Below are positions 60,120 through 64,000 of a DNA stretch of 64,000 bases, piece after piece; the stretch's first letter is position 1, and each line of letters begins with the position of its first letter. Below the pieces are notes generated by a model. That model worked only from the letters and a program-made list of their open reading frames with translations, was not told where the DNA came from and did not search any database. The translations under genes were made by a program, and so were the position numbers. Location of the stretch: contig NZ_KQ955209.1 of NCBI RefSeq assembly GCF_001546115.1, positions 1,196,037 to 1,260,036 of the forward strand, in the 5' to 3' direction. The stretch comes from Paracoccus aminovorans. Lineage in GTDB: Bacteria > Pseudomonadota > Alphaproteobacteria > Rhodobacterales > Rhodobacteraceae.

Positions 60120-60956
60120 ATGAGCAGAACTTTCCGCACCCCCCTCGCGCTGACCGCCGTGCTGGCGCTGCTGGCCGGCCCGGTGCTGGCGCAGGATGCC
60201 GCGCCGGCCGCGCCGGTGCCTCCGGCGGCCGCGGCGCCGGCGGCCGAGGCGCAGGCTCCCGCCCTGCCGAAGGTGTTGCAGGACGCCGGCCTGACCGATG
60301 TCACGACCAAGCGCGCGCGCGGCGGCAGCAGCGTCGAGGGCAAGCTGCCCGACGGCAACCGGATCCAGGCCATGCTGACCGCCGAGGGTGCGCTGCGCGG
60401 CATCAAGGCCCAGGGCGATGCGGCGCTGCCGCAGGCGCTGGTCGAGCAGCTGGTGCCGCAGGTGGTGCGCGACAACGCGGTCTTTGCCGAACTGGGCAGC
60501 CTGCGCGCGGTCTTCACCGGCGAGCGCGGCGTGATGCTGGCCGGCCAGGACGCCGAGAAGAACCGCATCCGCGCCGCCTTTGCCGAGGATGGCACGCTGC
60601 TGCGCTTTGCCCGGGGCGATGACGACCACGACCGCAAGGACCGCGGCCGCGACCACGGCAAGCGCCATGACGACCGGCGCGGCGACCGCGACCACCACTG
60701 GGGCGACAAGCGCGACCACGACCGCCGCGAGGGGCGGGGGCCTGACGCGCCTCGGCCGACCGGCGACGCGCCCGAGCGCGCGGCGATCGCGCCCGAGGTG
60801 CTGCGCCAGGCGCTGACCGCGGCCGGCTATACGCAACTGGGCGAGATCACCCAGGACGGCCCCCGCGTCACCGCCCAGGCCAACAACCCCGAGGGCGAGC
60901 CGGTGCTGCTGGAACTGAACCCGCAGGGGCGAGTGGTGCGCGAGATCGCGCGCTGA
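60120..60956 (+). CDS. Secreted protein with Asp/His/Arg-rich segment
   Basis: A 278-residue exported protein. The signal peptide ends LAQ, followed by an Ala/Pro linker. Two similar domains of about 60-70 residues (KVLQDAGLTDVTTKRARGG and the end QALTAAGYTQLGEITQDG) flank a segment of about 50 residues, DDDHDRKDRGRDHG-type, which could bind metal. It diverges from the PepSY-regulator-kinase operon and is separated by 125 bases, so it may be a direct target. A terminator follows at 60978. Family not named. Confidence 0.7.
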   Translation: MSRTFRTPLALTAVLALLAGPVLAQDAAPAAPVPPAAAAPAAEAQAPALPKVLQDAGLTDVTTKRARGGSSVEGKLPDGNRIQAMLTAEGALRGIKAQGDAALPQALVEQLVPQVVRDNAVFAELGSLRAVFTGERGVMLAGQDAEKNRIRAAFAEDGTLLRFARGDDDHDRKDRGRDHGKRHDDRRGDRDHHWGDKRDHDRREGRGPDAPRPTGDAPERAAIAPEVLRQALTAAGYTQLGEITQDGPRVTAQANNPEGEPVLLELNPQGRVVREIAR

Positions 60957-60977
60957 TCGGGGGCCAGGAAATCCAAG

Positions 60978-61012
60978 GGGCCGCGCGGGCATTTGACCTG
61001 CGCGGCCCTTTC
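60978..61012 (+). terminator. Rho-independent terminator
   Basis: GGGCCGCGC (60978-60986) pairs with GCGCGGCCC (61000-61008) around a 13-base loop and is followed by TTTCT. It ends the transcript of the secreted protein at 60120-60956. Confidence 0.7.
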
Positions 61013-61142
61013 TGCGACGATTTTCCCGCAACTCTCGGCAAGTGGTTGCCACCTGACGCGAAAAGGCTTGCCTGATCCGCGCGGCAATGCGAAATCCGCT
61101 CGGAATTTCTGGGCCTTCGCGCCCGAAGAATGAGGTTGGTCG

Positions 61143-62726
61143 ATGCGTCGTCGCGATTTTGTCATCTCTGCCGGGGCCGCCATGACGGCGGTGGGCGCGC
61201 TGTCGTCCTCGCTGGGCGCGGCGCTGGCGCAGGAAAGCCCCGAGACGGCCACGCCCGAACCGCAGACCGAACCGACCGATGCCGCGCCGCCCAAGCCCTT
61301 CGGTTTCGAGGACGTGGCGGCCATGGCCAAGGACCTGGCCAGCAAGCCCTATGAATACCGCGATGCCGAGCTGATCGGCACCTTCGCCAACCTGACCTAT
61401 GACCAGTATCGCGGCATCCGCTTCCGCCGCGACCGCGATCCCTGGGTCGGCAGCCGCGATTTCGCACTGGACCTGCTGCCGCCCGGCTCGATCTTCCACG
61501 AGCCGGTGGACATCAGCCTGGTCGACAATGGCGTGGTGATCCCGGTCAAGTTCGACCCGCATATGTTCGACTTCGACCCGGCGCAGTTCCCGGACGGGGT
61601 GGATTACGAGACGCTGGGCGACATGGGCTGGTCGGGCTTTCGCATTCGCACGCCGCTGAACCGGCCCGACGTCATGGACGAGGTCGCGGTCTTCCAGGGC
61701 GCGAGCTATTTCCGCGCCGTGGCGCGCGGCACGCTTTACGGGCTTTCGGCGCGCGGCCTGGCCATCGGCACCGGCAGCCCCGAGGGCGAGGAATTCCCGC
61801 TGTTCCGCGGCTACTGGATCCACAAGCCGGGCGACCAGGACCGCTCGGTGCTGATCCATGCGCTTCTGGACAGCAAGTCGGTCTCGGGCGCCTTCGAGTT
61901 CCGCATCACCCCGGGCGCCGAGACGGTCTTCGACACCCGCGTCTCGCTGTTCCCCAGAAGCGACATGAGGAACATCGGCATCGCGCCCCTGACCTCGATG
62001 TACTGGTTCGGGCCGACCGACCGCTCGCGCGTGGACGACTATCGCCCGGCGGTGCATGACAGCGACGGCTTGCAGATGCTGACCGGCGACGAGCAGCGGC
62101 TGTGGCGGGTGCTGTCGGGGCATTCGACGCTGCAGACCTCAGCCTTCATGGACAACAACCCGCTGGGCTTCGGCCTGGCGCAGCGGGCGCGCGACTTCGA
62201 AAGCTACAAGGACGCCGAGGCGCGCTATGAGCGCCGGCCCTCGGGCTGGATCGCGCCGCAGGACGGCTGGGGCAAGGGCACCGTCAACCTGATCGAGATC
62301 CCGGTCGAGAACGAGTTCAACGACAATATCGTCAGCTTCTGGCAGCCGGCGGACACCCTGGTCACCGGCAACCGCTACGACTTCAACTACATTCTGAGCT
62401 TTGCCTCGGAAGTGCCTGACAGCGCACCGATTTCTCGCGTGGTCGAGACCATGTCGGGCAAGGCGATCAACGATCCGAACGCCCGCACCTATATCGTCGA
62501 TTTCGACCTGGGCCTGTTCGGTGCCGAGGATCCGGTGCCGGCGGTGCGCGCCTCGGCCGGGCGGATCGGGCACAGCTATCTGCTGCGGCTGCCGGAACAG
62601 CGCCGGATGCGGCTGGCGTTCGAATACGTGCCCGAGGGCGCCAAGCTGGCCGATCTCTCGGCGGTGCTGAACGGGCCCGAGGGGCCGCTCAGCGAAACCT
62701 GGATTGCGCGCTGGACCCGCGAGTGA
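61143..62726 (+). CDS. opgG: Periplasmic glucan biosynthesis protein OpgG/OpgD type
   Basis: A 527-residue periplasmic protein of the OpgG/OpgD family, which branches or releases osmoregulated periplasmic glucans. The N-terminus has a twin-arginine start (RRRDFVISAGAAMTAVG), cleaved near LAQ. The family core is clear: PYEYRDAELIGTFANLTYDQYRGIRF-like start, DLLPPGSIFHEPV, EVAVFQGASYFRAV and TSMYWFGPTDR. Length is normal. It overlaps opgH by 4 bases. Confidence 0.93.
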   Translation: MRRRDFVISAGAAMTAVGALSSSLGAALAQESPETATPEPQTEPTDAAPPKPFGFEDVAAMAKDLASKPYEYRDAELIGTFANLTYDQYRGIRFRRDRDPWVGSRDFALDLLPPGSIFHEPVDISLVDNGVVIPVKFDPHMFDFDPAQFPDGVDYETLGDMGWSGFRIRTPLNRPDVMDEVAVFQGASYFRAVARGTLYGLSARGLAIGTGSPEGEEFPLFRGYWIHKPGDQDRSVLIHALLDSKSVSGAFEFRITPGAETVFDTRVSLFPRSDMRNIGIAPLTSMYWFGPTDRSRVDDYRPAVHDSDGLQMLTGDEQRLWRVLSGHSTLQTSAFMDNNPLGFGLAQRARDFESYKDAEARYERRPSGWIAPQDGWGKGTVNLIEIPVENEFNDNIVSFWQPADTLVTGNRYDFNYILSFASEVPDSAPISRVVETMSGKAINDPNARTYIVDFDLGLFGAEDPVPAVRASAGRIGHSYLLRLPEQRRMRLAFEYVPEGAKLADLSAVLNGPEGPLSETWIARWTRE

Positions 62727-64000
62727 CCGACGTGACCGATACCCGCAGCCAGCCGGCCGCCGCGCCGGCCAGCCCGCCAGAAACCCTGCCGCTTGCGGCC
62801 GAGGAACGCTGGGAGGCGCTGGACCTGCCGCAGGCCGACGGCCCGGCGACGCCGCCCGAGGCGCCGCTGGACATGCCCGAGCAGGATTTCCGCGGCCGCC
62901 CGCCGCTGGGGCCGGACAGCCGCTGGCCCGGGCTCGGCACCATCGCGGCGCGGATCGTGGCCTTTGGCGGCGCCGCGGCCATCGCCTGGTATGGCTGGAA
63001 GCAGATGGTGCTGGCCTTTGGCACCTCGATGACCTTCCTGCAATCGGTGCTGCTGGTGCTGTTCGCGATCACCTTCACCTGGGTCGGCTTCTTCTTGACC
63101 TCGATGATCGCCGGCGTCTTCGCGCGCCGGCCGCGCACGCCCGACGGCCCGAACGAGGCCCGCATCGCCGTGGTCATGCCGGTCTATAACGAGGACGCGG
63201 CGGCCACCGCCGGGCTGCTCGCGGCGCTGGCGCGCGACCTCTACCGCGTGGGCCTGGGCCAGCGCGCCGAGATCTTCGTGCTGTCCGACAGCCGCGACCC
63301 GGATGCGGTGCTGGCCGAGATGGCCGCCGTCAGCCGGTTGCGCGACATCTCGCCGGTGCCGGTCTGGTATCGGCGCCGGCGCGACAACAAGGGCCGCAAG
63401 GCCGGCAACGTCGGCGAATTCGTGCGCCGCTGGGGCGGGCGCTATGACCAGATGGTGGTGCTGGACGCCGACAGCGTGGTCGGCGCTGCGACCATCAAGG
63501 CGCTGTCGGCGCGGATGAATGCCGATCCCGCGGTGGGGCTGATCCAGACCATGCCGATGCTGGTCGGCGGCCAGACCATCTTTGCCCGGCTGACCCAGTT
63601 CGCCGGCCGCATCTATGGCCCGGCCATCGCGCGCGGCGTCTCGGCCTGGTCGGGCGACAGCGGCAATTTCTGGGGCCATAACGCCATCATCCGCGTGCCC
63701 GCCTTCGCGCAATGCTGCGGCCTGCCGGAGCTGCCGGGCAAGCCGCCCTTCGGCGGCCATGTCCTGTCGCATGATTTCGTCGAGGCCGCGCTGCTGCGCC
63801 GCGCCGGCTGGAAGGTGCGGCTGGACCACGACCTGCGCCAAAGCTTCGAGGGCAGCCCGCCCACGCTGCTGGACATGGCCGTGCGCGAGCGCCGCTGGGC
63901 GCAGGGCAACCTGCAGCATGCGCGCATCATCTTCTCGCGCGGCTTCGCCTGGATCAGCCGGGTGCATTTCACCATCGGCATCCTGGGCTTCCTGATGTCG
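62723..64000 (+). CDS. opgH: Glucan glucosyltransferase OpgH, N-terminal part (runs off the window)
   Basis: At least 426 residues of a membrane GT2 glucosyltransferase. The GTG at 62723 overlaps the opgG stop (GTGA); a second GTG three codons on is possible. An acidic/Pro-rich N-tail and two membrane helices come first. The GT2 core follows: VVMPVYNEDA near 150, DADS near 249, the SHDFVEAALL region near 350 and RERRWAQGNLQ near 390. It polymerises glucose from UDP-glucose and moves the chain into the periplasm. The C-terminus lies outside. Confidence 0.93.
   Translation, partial: MTDVTDTRSQPAAAPASPPETLPLAAEERWEALDLPQADGPATPPEAPLDMPEQDFRGRPPLGPDSRWPGLGTIAARIVAFGGAAAIAWYGWKQMVLAFGTSMTFLQSVLLVLFAITFTWVGFFLTSMIAGVFARRPRTPDGPNEARIAVVMPVYNEDAAATAGLLAALARDLYRVGLGQRAEIFVLSDSRDPDAVLAEMAAVSRLRDISPVPVWYRRRRDNKGRKAGNVGEFVRRWGGRYDQMVVLDADSVVGAATIKALSARMNADPAVGLIQTMPMLVGGQTIFARLTQFAGRIYGPAIARGVSAWSGDSGNFWGHNAIIRVPAFAQCCGLPELPGKPPFGGHVLSHDFVEAALLRRAGWKVRLDHDLRQSFEGSPPTLLDMAVRERRWAQGNLQHARIIFSRGFAWISRVHFTIGILGFLMS

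Noticed and set aside
59609-60709. Long upstream extension of the response-regulator frame
   Set aside because: It runs antisense to the secreted protein and PepSY gene, is low complexity and is a high-GC artefact. The regulator starts at 59608.

Overview
The window looks like chromosome from a high-GC alphaproteobacterium of the Rhodobacteraceae, most likely Paracoccus or a close relative. This is inferred from codon usage, the yehZYXW-type osmolyte transporter, the opgG-opgH pair and several small phage families typical of that group. No marker gene fixes the species.

Layout. (1) 1-3.2 kb is an insertion-sequence graveyard: a complete IS3-family element sits inside a second IS3 end, which itself interrupts an IS110 start, followed by decayed IS5-family copies and a decapitated host gene. 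(2) 3.3-9.5 kb holds an OmpA-domain envelope protein with a long Gln/Lys/Pro-rich linker, then a four-gene compatible-solute ABC transporter on the minus strand. (3) 9.8-15.5 kb is a second junk zone: IS5 and IS110 fragments, an orphan ribbon-helix-helix antitoxin and broken phage virion genes (one amber-split, one frameshifted). (4) 15.7-57.5 kb is bounded by an 87/88-bp direct repeat. The right copy contains the last 7 bases and the terminator of an intact tRNA-Ser(UGA), so the interval looks like one integrated island of about 41.8 kb, or several stacked insertions.

Inside the island are three blocks. Block A (15.9-25.9 kb) is stress and envelope cargo: two transglutaminase-like proteins, a zinc ribbon, a secreted Cys-repeat protein, a Crp-type regulator, a groES-groEL pair and several small unknown proteins. 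Block B (26.1-47.6 kb) is a phage-like element with HNH, small and large terminase, portal, ClpP-type protease, HK97 capsid, two head-tail connectors, endolysin and spanins. It also carries a primase-helicase, a FitAB toxin-antitoxin pair, a sigma-like regulator, a large unknown protein and a DUF2924-serine recombinase module. It has no tail genes at all. A cluster of GTCRGACA repeats and a long hairpin lie just past the 3' end of the primase gene and look like a replication origin or operator array. The block resembles capsid-forming phage satellites. Its terL is frameshifted, so it may be inactive. Block C (47.7-57.2 kb) is a defence-type cassette: Z1 ATPase, PD-(D/E)XK nuclease, GHKL ATPase, two unknown proteins, a convergent cytosine-5 methyltransferase and a Vsr nuclease.

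(5) 57.6-64 kb is ordinary chromosome. A sensor kinase, response regulator and small periplasmic PepSY protein form one operon, divergent from an acidic/His-rich secreted protein and followed by opgG-opgH for periplasmic glucans. The arrangement recalls the FeuN-FeuP-FeuQ control of glucans in rhizobia.
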